From Symmetrospora coprosmae (Eukaryota; Basidiomycota; Cystobasidiomycetes; Symmetrosporaceae), in NCBI GenBank assembly GCA_008802785.1, contig VUYT01000056.1, forward strand, positions 1 to 61,390: a DNA stretch of 61,390 nt, read 5' to 3'. Positions 46,092 through 57,337 of this stretch are shown here, piece by piece. Position numbers and translations under genes: made by a program. The notes below the pieces were generated by a model. The model made no database searches. It was not told where the DNA came from and saw only the letters and a program-made list of their open reading frames with translations. Each line of letters begins with the position of its first letter. The first letter of the stretch is position 1.

Positions 46092-47716
46092 CTAGTACTC
46101 ATAGAAGCCCCTTCCCGACTTCTTCCCCAGCCAGCCAGCATCCACCATCCGGCCGAGTAAGACGGACGGCCGGTACTTGCTGTCGGCCGTCTCGACGTAG
46201 AGCGTCTGCATGATGGCCAGACCTAATGCACAAACAGCGAGTTGAGCCAATTAGCCGCCTCACGAGAAAGGGTATACCCGACACTTACACGTGTCGAGGC
46301 CTGGACAAGAGCATGATGTGTCAGTCAGAGTACGTTTCCGAATCGCACGATGGACGCACCGATGAAATCCGCGAGCGTTAGAGGGCCTAGAAACGGGCGG
46401 AGGTCAGCTTCCGTGGAACCTTGCTCGCAGATCGTCCCGTCTTGACGCACCCATTGGATGCCCAAAGCCGAGCCTGGCCGTCTTGTCTAGATCCTCCTTG
46501 CTGCCCACGCCCGTCTCGAGGCAGATGATGGCTTCATTGATGTATGGCATGAGGATCCGATTCGCGAGGAAGCCAGGCGTGTCTGCACTGAGCGTCACTT
46601 CCTTGCCGCAGGCTTCGGCGAAGGCTTTTGAACGGTCGACGACGCCCTGCGATGTTTGCAGCGCGGGCACCAGTTCTGCGGGGCACGACCATATTAGATC
46701 GGATCTGAGCAGATCGCCTCTGGAAGAGGGTTCGTTATGCCTGCATACGCACCGACGAGCTTCATCTGGGGCACCGGATTCTGAACTATGCCGTGTCAGA
46801 CACGATTACAATGCGATTGCGGGAAGTCAGGGAACGACTCACCATCCAGTGGATGGACAGGAACCGCGCGCTCGAAGCCAGTTGTTCTTCGGGGGACGTG
46901 CCGCGCTTAACGGCGCTCGCTGCGATCTTTGACACCGAGATGCTCGACGTGTTCGTGGCGAGTATGGCAGACGGCGCGCAGTGCTCTGCTAGGTCACCAA
47001 AGATTTTTTGCTTGAGCGGCAGGGACTCAGACACTGCCTAGGAACGGGCCAACGTCAGCGGAAGGCCGACGGCAGACATATCATACGTTGGTATCGCCTG
47101 CCCCAGCGCACCTCCATCACCAATTGCACGTCGGCTTTCCCTAGCTCGGCAATATCGCTCGCCGTCTTGACGCGGTCCTTGATTGCCTGCGCCTCGTCCG
47201 AAGTAAGCTTCGACTTCTTGACATCCTTTTCGAGCAACTTGTCTGTCGAGCGAAACGAGACAGCGCGAGCAGGGCCTACTGTCAGCAGTGCGAATTGCAT
47301 ATGCTTGCGACACCGCGGAGACGGCCACACCCATGAAGGCTATGCCTTTCTTCAGAGCGGCCGCATTCGAGTCGAGGAGGACAACGTCCACTTTCGCGTC
47401 CTTCGAAGAGCACAATAGTGTCCGCCTTGTCACCGCTCTGCTTTCTCACCTGCCTCTCGATGCCGTAACTCACCTTCGCCGACACATACGCGATCCCCAG
47501 GCCCATCTGGCCGCTGCCGACAACGCCGACGCGCTCGACGCCATGGCTGTGGGTCTGTGTCGACGACGAGAGCAATCGCGCCCCTGATCGGGCGCATGTC
47601 TTAGCTGCAGCAGTCTGAAGCGTAGGCGTCACACGGCAATCAGGTCAGTCAGCGTGCCGAACTCGGGGCAGCCTCCAGCTAAAGGGCAGTGGCACCTTAA
47701 GGCCAGAGATGAGCAT
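46092..47716 (-). CDS. 3-hydroxyacyl-CoA (3-hydroxybutyryl-CoA) dehydrogenase
   Basis: Ten exons: 47716-47696, 47614-47474, 47400-47331, 47242-47112, 47037-46843, 46780-46753, 46675-46451, 46386-46360, 46300-46289 and 46222-46092. Phase closes and gives 326 aa. The enzyme oxidises 3-hydroxyacyl-CoA with NAD in beta-oxidation or butyrate metabolism. The Rossmann motif is [15 protein letters not shown]. The catalytic [16 protein letters not shown] region carries the His. [46 protein letters not shown] and SGKGFYEY complete the C-terminal domain. About 30 N-terminal residues rich in Ala, Arg and Ser suggest a mitochondrial presequence. The ninth exon is only 12 nt; it codes LDT with split flanking codons and is needed for the conserved GLDTCLAI. 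Confidence 0.92.
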
Positions 47717-48183
47717 ATCGCCGTTGTCTTGTCCTTTGCCGTTCTGTGCAGTGGGTCAGCTCGTTATCAGCGTGTGGTCGTCGGGAGGAGAGCCTTCTTT
47801 CTCGATGACCCGGGTTCTCCCCAAGCCCGAGCTCCGAAGCCGGCACGTGCGCCAGGCACAGATTGAGCGAGTCGCACACGCACACACACACATCTCGCAA
47901 GCACAACCAGGTCTCTGTGCGCAATCTGATTCGGTGGTGACACGGCATTGCATTGCATTGTTTTCGATGCTACCATTCCCTTGCTCAATTCTCGGAACAC
48001 CGCGCTTTGCCGGTCCCGACAGACACGGCAGACAGTCAGACGGCAATGCGTCTGCAGCATTGCACACTGCTGCATGCCTGCCTCCTTTACCTTGCCTTTG
48101 CAGCTCTTTTCTCAATCTATCCTGTCTTGCATCTGTCCGTGTACTGCGAGCGTATCTCCAGCGTCGAGAGAGCCCGCCGTAAC
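47717..48183. other. Intergenic region with CATTG pentamers
   Basis: Lies between the dehydrogenase start and the Scd6 stop (both minus). It contains a short CATTG direct repeat at 47946-47960. No gene seen. Confidence 0.4.
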
Positions 48184-50724
48184 TCACAAGGTGGGGGCAG
48201 GTCCGTCGGACTGCAATGGTGTGAGAAGCAGCATCAGCTTGACGTGCGCTCAAGGAACGACAGGACAGCACCGTTTTCTCACCCTGCCCCGTCCTCCGCG
48301 GTAGCCGCCTCGGCCTTGACCCTGACCCTGGCCGTTCGAGTCACCTCGGTAGTACCCTCCTCGTCCCCCTCGCGGTCCACCCCGCCCGCCGCGGCGGCCA
48401 TAGTACCCACCCTGCCCGCCTCCAACGCTCGCGCCAGTTTCACCGAAAGTCGACAGGTTCCTGTCGCGCTCCTCGGCGCGGTTGAACCTGTTCCCGGCGG
48501 CCCCGTTCCTCCCTGCAGCCTTCTCAGTCAGGTCGGACGAGAGCGTGTCGAAGAAGCTCGCTTTCGTGTACGCCGTCGTCGCGTCGGGCGAGGCGGCACC
48601 GGGACCGGCTGCGGGCGGAATGACCACGTGGTCGCTGGCGCTGCTGGGCGTCTCCTTTTGGAATTTCTCGTTCGATGCCGCAAAGTCAAAGTCCTTGCCC
48701 GGGACAGCCGCAGCGGCGCGCTCGCCGCCGGCAGTCGCACCATGCTGCTGCTGGGGCCTGGCTGCGCCGTATCCACCCTGTAGACCTCCGCGACCCGAGG
48801 GTCCCCTTCGTCCACCTCGGTTGCCACCAGCCTGAGGATTGTGGTTCTGGCTCAGCTCCTGGTACTGCATCGGTTGCTGCGCGCCGTTGCTTCCCCCAGC
48901 GCCAACATTGAGCGAGCCAACATCCTTGGTGAGCCTCTCGATGGCGGCCACCGAGTCTGCAGCCGTAGGTCGGCCCTGACCCTGACTCTGACCCTGGTCC
49001 TGTGCCGTGCTCCGAGCCTGAGTCTGGCTCAGGCTCTGGGCCTGTGCAAGCGCCGGTCCAGCCGTGGCGGCCTCCTGTCCGTTGACTTTTCCGCTCTGGA
49101 CGGCCGATGCGAATGACGTCGGCTTCTTGGCCTGCGGCTGTTGCTGCTGAGAGGATGCGACAGTGGCAGCAGGCACGGACTGCGACTGGGACTGAGACTG
49201 AGGCTTTGCCGCGTGTGCACCGAGTCGTCCCGCAGGCTTGGCCTGGCTGGCCGCCTTCTGCTGGCCCGGCGCGGGTGCTCCGGATGCGGTGACCGGTACC
49301 TGGCCCTGCGCTTTGGGCGCGGCAGCTGGAGAAACGCTCGCTGTCGCTGCGGGGACCTGAGCGGCTTTGCTGCTCGTCGCCGGGGTGGGCTGCTCCTTTG
49401 CCTGGGCCGAGTCCGGGAGCGTGTTGGTCGTCGTGACGATGGGATGCTCGTCCTTCTTCTCCGGCTGCATGGGCGGGGCGTTTACGTTCGCCTTTGCGAT
49501 TGCATTTGCATTCGCGGGCGCCTTGCCCTGTTGCTGCTGCTGCTGGCCCTGCATCTGCATCTGCACCTGCGGGCTGCGCTGCTGCTGCTGCTGCTGCTGC
49601 TGAGGCGGCTGCTGGCCGATGGGCGGCGGGGCCGGCATCCCGTACATGCCATGCGGCGGAGGCGGCATGCCCCACGGCTGGTGGGCGGCCTGCTGCGCGA
49701 ACGGCCCGCCCATTCCCGGAGGCGGAGGAGGGGGCATGCCGTACCCGTACGGGCTGAAGCCTGGTGCTGGCCCCGGGCCTTGGTAGCCGTGCGGCGGAGG
49801 AGGGGCGAACTGGCCGTAGGGGGATTGTGGCCCGCCGGCTCCTGGGTAGGGCCCTGGACCGGAAGGGGCCGCTTGTTGCTGTTGCTGCTGCTGGGGTGAG
49901 GTCTGTGGCGCTGTGTTCTGCGCCTGCTGCTGTGCCTGAGGCTGCTGCTGCTGGAGCGGTCGCTGCTGCTGGGGTGGTCGCTGGCCAGACTGTTGACCGG
50001 GACACGGGAGCAGACAAGATTGCGCCCAGCAACATCAGCAATCAAGCAGCATCCCTAGGAGCGAGGCTCAAAGAGGAGAGAATGGAAGGGGCGGCGCGGC
50101 GCTCACACTCATGATTGCCGGGTCCTGGGGGACCTGCTGAGGGGGCGGCGGGGGAGGGGCTGCATCCTGCTCGATCTTGAGGTCCTTCACATCGGATGCC
50201 CGGAAGACGATGAAGCTATGGGAAGGAAAGAGGATGAAGCCAGCAGAGTGCCGGGGAGCAGAGTGAGCAGGACAGCGTCAGGAATCGCGTTTCCATCCAT
50301 CCATCCAGGCGCCGCCGTCTGCCGCTGCCCGGCTGCAGCAACAGTATCAGTCTGACAGAGGGTATGGACGCACTCGTAGACTGTGTCGCTTGCGAGTATC
50401 TCGAGCGATGGATCGTCCTTTCTGCCCTCTGTGCCCAGGCTGCGGACTGCGTGCAAGTGGGTGGAGGCAGGGTCAGCCCTGCCCTGCCAGCAACGACGAC
50501 GCCGACGACGACGACGACGAGCACGCCAACCCACCTCCAGACAGCGAGATTGTCGCCTCCTCGGGGCTGATGGCTGTTGTGCATCGTGCATCCATGCATC
50601 CATGCAGTGTCAGCCCTGCGTCTATCTGCACCTGCAGTTGTCGGGCCAACCCACCCTCGAGGACGCCAGAGTAGCGGAGGTCGCTCTTGCTGACGAGCGA
50701 GATCCTCGACCCGATAAAGTTCAT
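48184..50724 (-). CDS. SCD6: LSM14/Scd6 family mRNA-decapping and translation-repression factor
   Basis: Six exons: 50724-50655, 50573-50535, 50446-50374, 50215-50107, 49989-48283 and 48210-48184. Phase closes and gives 674 aa. Proteins of this family sit in P-bodies, bind Dhh1 and Edc3-type partners, and repress translation or promote decapping. The N-terminal LSm14 domain reads MNFIGSRISLVSKSDLRYSG, SPEEATISLSGVRSLGTEGR and VYDFIVFRASDVKDLKI. A long Gln/Pro-rich low-complexity middle follows. Then come an FDF motif (KDFDFAASNEKFQKE), an FFD box (ASFFDTLSSDL), a TFG box (NLSTFGETG) and RGG repeats. The first four exons are small and split the LSm fold. The last exon adds only SDGPAPTL. The gene is longer than yeast Scd6 mainly because of the poly-Q/P middle. 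Confidence 0.93.
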
Positions 50725-50878
50725 CGCTGTGTGTGCTCTCTGCTATGCTCTGGGTGTTCCTGCTCGGATGCCGTACTCGCGTTCGGGAAAAGAGGGAAAG
50801 GGCAAGCCTAGGTGTACTCGGGGAGGTGGGTGGACTAGTCGACCAAAGAAGGACCAAACTGGACAGGATAGACAAGGA

Positions 50879-50921
50879 GCATCGCATCGCATCGCATCGC
50901 ATTGCATCGCATTGCATTGCA
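50879..50921. repeat. GCATC/GCATT pentamer tandem repeat
   Basis: About eight GCATC or GCATT pentamers in tandem between the Scd6 start and the mL49 stop (both on the minus strand), with interspersed substitutions. It is a minisatellite-like tract with no coding role seen. The intergenic interval 50725-51018 holds nothing else recognised. Confidence 0.7.
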
Positions 50922-51018
50922 GGCGGCATCTGATGTACAGATTGGTCGAGCGCAGCTACTCTCCGCGCATCCCTGACGCACACGACAACGACCCCACGAG
51001 GAACAGCCCCCTCCGCTG

Positions 51019-51633
51019 TTAGAAACCCTTGGCCTGGAGCCACTGCTTGAGCTCGTGCACGCTCGTCGTGCCCCTCGCATTGTGCAGGATCACGCTTCCC
51101 GTGCGCGCATTCACCCGGACCTTGGTGTCGAGCGCCTTGACGAGTTCGTCCTTGAGGGCCTGAGGAACGGACTCTCTCTCTGCATCAGCTCAGCCCCGAC
51201 GCGGCGGAACGCATCATAGGCAGGGACACACCTCCAGATCGCCCGTGACGTGCCGGATGCAGATCTCGTCCCGTGTGTCCCCTGACTTTGTCTCGGAAAA
51301 GACGCCCAGCGTGTTGTTGCGCTTGCCTCGTGCGACAAAGTATGGCGATGGGAGCGGCGGCGATGAGGGTGCACGGGAGAGGTGGAGATGAGACGAGGAC
51401 GGCGAGAGGGGAAGATCCGCAGCTGAAGGAGCCGCGTGCTGCTCTGGGACGAGCGGCTGGCTGGTGGATAGGCAGCGGCGATGCCTCCGTGCGGATATCG
51501 ACGACAACGACGACGAGACGGCCGAGTACGAGCAGCTTGCAATGGGCGACGAGGCTGCAGATGGTGCGCGACGGGCAGCCGCCCTCAGTGCGCTCGTCAG
51601 GCTCATCGTCGCCAGCGTCATCGTGTGCTGCAT
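51019..51633 (-). CDS. IMG2: Mitochondrial large ribosomal subunit protein mL49
   Basis: Two exons (51633-51232 and 51171-51019) give 184 aa. The N-terminal ~90 residues are rich in Arg, Ala and Ser with few acidic residues, fitting a mitochondrial targeting sequence. The conserved mL49/Img2 domain follows: SPYFVARGKRNNTLGVFSET, EICIRHVTGDLESVPQALKD, then KVRVNARTGSVILHNARGTT and the terminal ELKQWLQAKGF. Translation could also begin at in-frame ATGs 51621 or 51606. The intron acceptor lies in an AG-rich run and was chosen by phase. Confidence 0.88.
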
Positions 51634-51883
51634 CGTTGGTGTCGGTGTAGGCAAATCGGAAAGAGCCAGACCGCCGAAGACGTACAGAGATGGGATGGTC
51701 CCACCCTCATTCCGCACCGCTGCACCCATGGAACTTACGCTGATTCACCCCACAGCTGGCTATTATCGCACAGGATTACTCGCTCGCATCAGTCAGTCCG
51801 GATCCATAGCATGCCATCCAGCCGTCCCATCCCATCCCACGCGGGTGCCGTGTACTGTAATCGCCGCCTTCATCGTCAAGTCG
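51634..51883. other. Short intergenic region
   Basis: Upstream of mL49 and downstream of the second DUF4203 gene (both minus). It contains a (CCATC/CCCAT)-rich stretch near 51815-51840. No gene seen. Confidence 0.4.
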
Positions 51884-54800
51884 TCACTTCATGCCGGCCG
51901 TCTGTCTCCCAAGCAGCCGGTCCCTGAACCGGACTCTCCTGTCCGGCACTCTTCCCTCCGACCTTGACTGCTGCTCTTGCCGCTGCGCCTCCAACGACCG
52001 CCGCTGCTCCCGTCCAGGCCTGACGGTCGTCTCGCTGCCAGGCGCACCTGTCACCTCGCCCCTCTGGCCGCTCGCGCTTACGCTCCCGCTCGCGTTCTCG
52101 CTCGACACAGTCGCATTGCCGCTGAAGAAGCTCGCGACGTTGCTCTGCACGCCTGGCGAGTCCTTGTGCACGAGCACGGGCCGGCTAGGCGCCGGGACAC
52201 TCTGGAGCGGCTGCGTCATGTCCGACTGCGTGAGCGTCACCGGTCTTGCTCCACCTCCTCCTAGTCCTTCTTCTTCCCTGAGAGTGCGCTGCGCGTGCTT
52301 CCGCGCCGCTCGCTGCACATTCTCGAGGCTGTACGACGCGTGCGTCGAAGCTCTCCCTCGGTCCCCATCCTCGTCGTCGTCGTCTTCCTCGACGTACTGG
52401 AAGTAACCCGGCACGCCGCTCTCCCGCTCATCTCCGTTTTCGCTGTCGTCGTCGACCGCAGTTTGGGACGCATGGACGCGCGAACGCTGTCCCCGCGGCT
52501 CTTGCTCATCCCGATCGTACTCAACGAGGTCATCGTCCGCCAGCAGCATCCGGGGCTCTCGGTCCTGCGTAGGCTGTGTGCGAAAGACAGGGCGCGCACT
52601 GCTTGATGTCATCGTCTTCGTCGTCGTCGGCGTGTCCTGCCTTGCTGGCAGCGTCGCCGTGGCCACGGGAACGGGCAGAGCACGCCTACTTCTGTGGCCC
52701 GGCGAGCCCGCTGATGCATAGGCTTGCATCGACTGCGGCCGACCAATGACAACGGGCCGAGGCGAAGGCGAGGCGTCATCCCGGGGTACGACCTCGTAGT
52801 CGTCCCACGCGGGCGAGGGCGGCTTACTCTGCGACGTTGAACGCGACCGCGGTGCCTGCGCATGACCTGCCGCCGCTGCCGCTGCAGCTACAGCTGCTGT
52901 TGGGACGGGCAGAGGCCGGCGTGTGTCTGGCGCGCTCTGCTGCTGCTGCTGCGTCTGCTGAAGGCAAAGCTGCTCCTGCTGCTCCGATGCGGGCGGGTGC
53001 GCCGGCAGTGTCGCAGGATCCAGGTTGCCCCGCAGCATATCTGGGTGCCATCTGCGGACCGATGACACCAGCGTGCAGACATCAGCACATGCGAAGATTG
53101 ACGAGACAGCCGCAGCAGCAACAGGAAACGGCGAAGGGAACAGTACGCACGGCAGGTCACCCGTCCAGCTCGGGGGCCGCTGCTCGTCCCTGTCCATGTA
53201 CTCGGAGTGCGTGATGTTGGTCATTGGCACAGAGTACGTCGTCATCATGTCGGACTCTCTGCGGGCGGCGAGGAGAGCCTCGCTCGGCCTCGCTGGGTCC
53301 CGTTCTTGCCTTGGCGGACGCGGCACAGTCAGCGCTGCAGGCTGAGGCTGAGTTCGAGCGACTGGCGGGCTCGAAGACGCCTGACGGGTCTGCTGTTGTT
53401 GAATAGCTGCGAGCTCGGGCTGATCTGCTGCGTCGGCTTCCGGGATTGGCACCGGCAGCGGACGGTGCTGTGTGCGCGGCGAGGGGTACTGCGCTGGCGG
53501 GTGCGGGTACGCAGGCGAGACGGCCGCAGGGCGCAACTGCTCGTTCGACGCCCCATCGCCGTCCTGACCAGCCCCATCTCCATCTCTGTCGACGTGCATC
53601 GATCCGACGCGATAGACGATCGGCACGTCCGTGGTCATGACGGACGGGCGCACATTGTCGTCAGCCGGTGCATTCGGGTCATTGAGCGCGGCGAGCGCGC
53701 GCTCGTAGTTGCGCGTTAGCGCGCGGATCTCGCTGTCCGGGCTGTCGTCGAGCGTCGAGCCGCGGTTGCTGCTTCCCACCGACTCGGGGACGGATGCGTG
53801 CGCCGTGCGCGAGGAGAAGCCTCGAGAGAGAACGCCGATGCCACCTGCGCCTGCCGCTGCGGACGTCAGCGGGATCCCAGAGGGCGATAGCGCGCCAGGA
53901 GCGTCCTTCTCGACGTCGCTGTTGTGGGGCCCGCGGGAGCGTTTGCTAGAATTACGCTTGAAGGGTGGCCAGCTGCGTTGCTTGTTGCTGACGAAGGCCG
54001 CGCCCTCCCCGCGATGCGGCAGGAAAGGCCTTTGCTTGTAGGCGAGCTCCTGCCCAATGGTGCAGAGGACAGCCAGCAACCACTGTCATCGTGCACGGAA
54101 GAATTACCTTGCTCGTCAGCCGAGCGACCCACCTGGGCATCAGCATCTCAGCTGCGGCTCACTCACGCTCAAACCGACAAGTAGCTTGGTGGACAACGGA
54201 GGGTCGTATCTGCGAAGGGTCTGCATATTGGGCGCGGTCAGCCTACCAATCCAAGCCACGTTACGAACCGACGACCTACCTCTGCATGGCGTGGGTTTTC
54301 GTCCAGGATCTTTCGCAGCCCCAGCGAAGTGCCCCGGTTCGCATTCAGGATGAGATCGATGCCCAGAGCCAGGAGGAAGGCGCCAATCAAGCAGCAGGCG
54401 AGCATCTGCGAGGATTAACAGAGGAGAATCAGCGAACTCTTTCGGAATTCAGTGCATGTTGCCCTGCACGAGTGACCGGGGAGGACCGCCGCTCACTGCA
54501 CCGCGATATTTCGTCGCTAGGACACCGGCGACACCGATGGCCGCCAGCAGTGCGCACAGTGTCCACCTCCCCGCCAGACTGCCAATGAGCAGGTTCTCCC
54601 CACTGCCGAGGATGAGGATGCTGAAGCCGACGCTGAGGCCAGCCAGTCCACCCAATGCAATGTACCCCGTCCCCCATCCGATGTAGAACCGCTTCGTCAC
54701 AGCGTACGCGATGAGCATGCCCGCAAGCCCAAGTGCGGTGATGAGTCCGAACAAGGCGAGGTCGTTGCTGCTGACGCCATAGGAGGCGTCAAAGCCGCTG

Positions 54801-55106
54801 TCGCCCCTACGTCGCCGCCGGAAGAAGAGAATCCCAAGCCGGACCGGAGCGAACCTTCATCAGAGCCTGCGCGTGTCAAGCAGGTCAGAGAGAGCACAAG
54901 TAGACGTACATGATGTTGACGGCTACGGCCAGAGTAACGAGCTCGGCGGCCAGTCCAAGCGCGACGGCGCAGGTCAGGCGCCATGTCCGACGACCAAAGG
55001 CGAGGAGATAGCAGGCTACGAGGAGATGGATGATCGCAAAAGCCAGCTGAGCAGGAGAGGTGCGCGACGTCTGGCTGGCGAAGGGTGTGTAAACGGGACT
55101 GTCCAT
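51884..55106 (-). CDS. DUF4203 (TM7S3/TM198-like) membrane protein with long cytosolic tail
   Basis: Six exons: 55106-54910, 54797-54497, 54405-54280, 54220-54167, 54049-53151 and 53051-51884. Phase closes and gives 914 aa. Six or seven hydrophobic spans occupy the first ~210 residues: LAFAIIHLLVACYLLAFG, VALGLAAELVTLAVAVNII, LALFGLITALGLAGMLIAYA, GYIALGGLAGLSVGFSILIL, LCALLAAIGVAGVLAT and CCLIGAFLLALGIDLIL. The motif GTSLGLRKILDEN matches GVSLGLRCILDGN of the protein at 2597-4822. The remaining ~700 residues are low-complexity and rich in Ser, Pro, Gln and acidic residues, ending with a basic segment (RRVRFRDRLLGRQ). No CBM21-like end is seen. The function is unknown. The donor at the fifth intron was chosen by phase; a near neighbour exists. 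Confidence 0.8.
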
Positions 55107-55556
55107 CTGTGCAAGAGCTCGAGGATAGAAAGACCCGCTCGAGCAGCGAGTCGCCGGTCTCTCTCCTAGACGTCAGAGTCTTCCTGCAGCACCGCCCAGC
55201 AGCAGCGGTGCGTCTTGTAGGGTTGTAAAAACAGGTCAACCTTGGCCTGTTGGTACAGAGCTCCTGCAATGGTGTCGCAATATTCGATGGAGAGGAGGAG
55301 GAAAAGTGTCGCGGTCCCTGCCAAGAAAGCGGAAGAGAAGAAAGTCGGGCAGGATGGGATGTGTCATGCATGTTTCGCCGCTCTGGGTCAGCTCCGTCAA
55401 GCGTCGTCAAGGTAGCCCGGACAGGAGCGGAGAGCGGAGGTGCGGAGGTGCGGAGGTGCGAGAGGCGTAACAGTTCGAGGAATCTCAGGTAAGCAGCTTC
55501 GGTGCAGGAAAGCACGCTCTAGGACTCGACGCAGGCAGCAACATTCCCTCACTCCA
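55107..55556. other. Intergenic region
   Basis: Upstream of the DUF4203 gene and downstream of MET8 (both minus). It contains the short direct repeat GCGGAGGT near 55437-55460. No gene seen. Confidence 0.4.
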
Positions 55557-56633
55557 TCAACGGAACCGCCGCTGTATCTGCTGTATCGCAAGCACTGCCA
55601 CAACCCCCGACGCGGCTCCCCCAGCCGCCGAGAGCCAGTGCAAAGCCCCGCTCGGCTCGACGGCGCTCTTGCCTCTGTACACTGGGCATTTCTGCCTTCG
55701 CTCTTCTGCCTTTTCAGCTTGCGCCTCCCGCTCAGTGCCTGCTGCTGTGCCTTCACCACTTCCTCCCGCCGCTAGCCTCCACCAGAAAGCCGGGTTCAGG
55801 CCCTGGACGACCCAGTACGGGCACAGCAGACGCCGGTACCACCGTCCGCTGGCGCTCGTAAACGTCTTTGCGACGAGTCCTTCCTCCCAGCCAGCCAGGA
55901 TAGCATCCTGCTGCTCCGGCGTCATCTCGGAGAGCTCGTCGAGCGTCCAGCTGTCCGTCACGCGCACCATCCACTCCATGCGCTTCTTGACAGTCTCTGC
56001 ATCTTTTCCCGGGGCCATCTTGCGCAGCTCCTTGCGCAGCGTGCCAATGTGCTCGATCGCCTCGCCCACGTTGGCCGGCAGGCCCGCCTCGATCTGCCGC
56101 CGGATCCGGTTGGCCAGCCGGGGACCCTTGCCATTCGTAGAGATCATGACCTGCAGAGGGCCGCGCCGAATCACAGAGCCAAAGTAAAAGTCGCATAGAG
56201 GCGGAACGTCCGCGACATTGATGTTGAATCGTCGCTTCTTGGCCAGGGAATAGATGTGCTTGCTCAGTTCCGGGTCGTCTAGCGCCGTCAGGACCATGTC
56301 CCATTCCTGTGCGAGCGGGAACCATAGCCGTGGACCATTCAGCTCATCGACGCCATATTCACATGTGCGTATGCGTCAGTCAGCGCACCTCGTCGTTGAT
56401 GTCGCCATCCTCAAAATCCCGGTCCCGCCAGTCGATGCTCCACTTGTCGCGTTCGTCCACGACACGATACCGCGCCTCATCCCCCAGCCCACTGTCCGGA
56501 CACACGAGGGTCACCTTGGCGTCTGTTGGCAGTGTGCTGCGCAGCCGGTCCGCTGCTACGTTGCCGCCGCCGACAATGAGGACGCGCCGGTTCTTGAGCT
56601 GCCAGGCGAGGAGCAGGGAAGCGCCCGTTTCGA
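55557..56633 (-). CDS. MET8: Siroheme synthase: precorrin-2 dehydrogenase / ferrochelatase (Met8-like)
   Basis: Exons 56633-56389 and 56342-55557 are secure; a short upstream exon ending in phase 1 is missing from the model. The protein converts precorrin-2 to sirohydrochlorin with NAD and inserts iron, making siroheme for sulfite reductase. Conserved blocks are ETGASLLLAWQLKNRRVLIVGGGNVAADRLR (NAD site), FPLAQEWDMVLTALDDPELS, NINVADVPPLCDFYFGSVI (with the Asp used in both reactions), GPLQVMISTNGKGPRLANRI and a helical C-terminal domain. The last ~90 residues extend past the usual end and contain a weakly hydrophobic segment (GGAASGVVAVLAI), possibly a membrane tail. The ATG was not found in phase upstream. 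Confidence 0.9.
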
Positions 56634-57337
56634 CTGAAGAGCGTCATGGAGAGGTGGTACACGGTTATAAGCGAATGAGAAGGTGCCACGGGTGGTAATC
56701 CCGTGCAAGCGGGTAGACCGGAGAGGAGGAGACGGTGGCGTCGTGCGAGGCGAAGTGTAAGACGCGCAACAAGAGCGGGCGGGTTGAGGGAGTGACGGGG
56801 AACGGAGACAGCGAGTTTCAGTCAGTACGATGCTCTGTTTATTCCCGTATGCATCATGCCTTGTTCGCCCGTCCAGCCTCACTCTCTGGCCAGCTCTTGC
56901 TCTTGCTGATGCTGTTCGCGCCCGTGTAAAGCGACGCCGACGCCGGTGGCAGCGTCGAAGTCGAAGTCGAAGGGCCAGCAGTCGCAGCTCCTGCCATATC
57001 GGAAGCGTTGCTCATCGCTAAGCAGCCTTTTCTGCTATATACTGGTGCTGGTTGGCACGGAGAGCTAGAGGCCAGGCTCCTACGCAGGCGGACCCAATCG
57101 GCTTTTTGCCACCCGGGACCCTACTTAGACGATTCAGATCAATGGGCATTCGTGCGGACAGCTGACGCCCAGGGCTCTCGCGCGAGGTGACTGTGTGTTC
57201 TTCTACTTTGCGCACTCTCCTAGATGTACATTGCTTGCGAACTCGATTGCGTGCAGTTCGTTTGCAGCATGCGCGGCCCTTGCAATTGTGCAATTGTGCT
57301 GGGCCCGAGCTTTGCATATGGGTATACTCGGGCGCGC
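56634..57337. other. Intergenic region with a 53-codon ATG frame on the minus strand
   Basis: Lies between MET8 and the striatin stop. A minus-strand frame, 57015-56854, starts MSNASDMAGAATAGPSTSTS and ends at a stop. It has no family match and no donor that would join it to MET8, so it could be a short upstream ORF or chance. The missing MET8 first exon must lie somewhere here. Confidence 0.4.

Noticed and set aside
48686-50041. A 451-codon open frame overlapping Scd6 in another frame
   Set aside because: Gly/Ala/Arg-rich shadow of the Gln/Pro-rich Scd6 exon; no conserved motif.
54873-55500. Plus-strand frames antisense to the second DUF4203 gene
   Set aside because: Overlap its exon 1 and promoter and lack any family signature.
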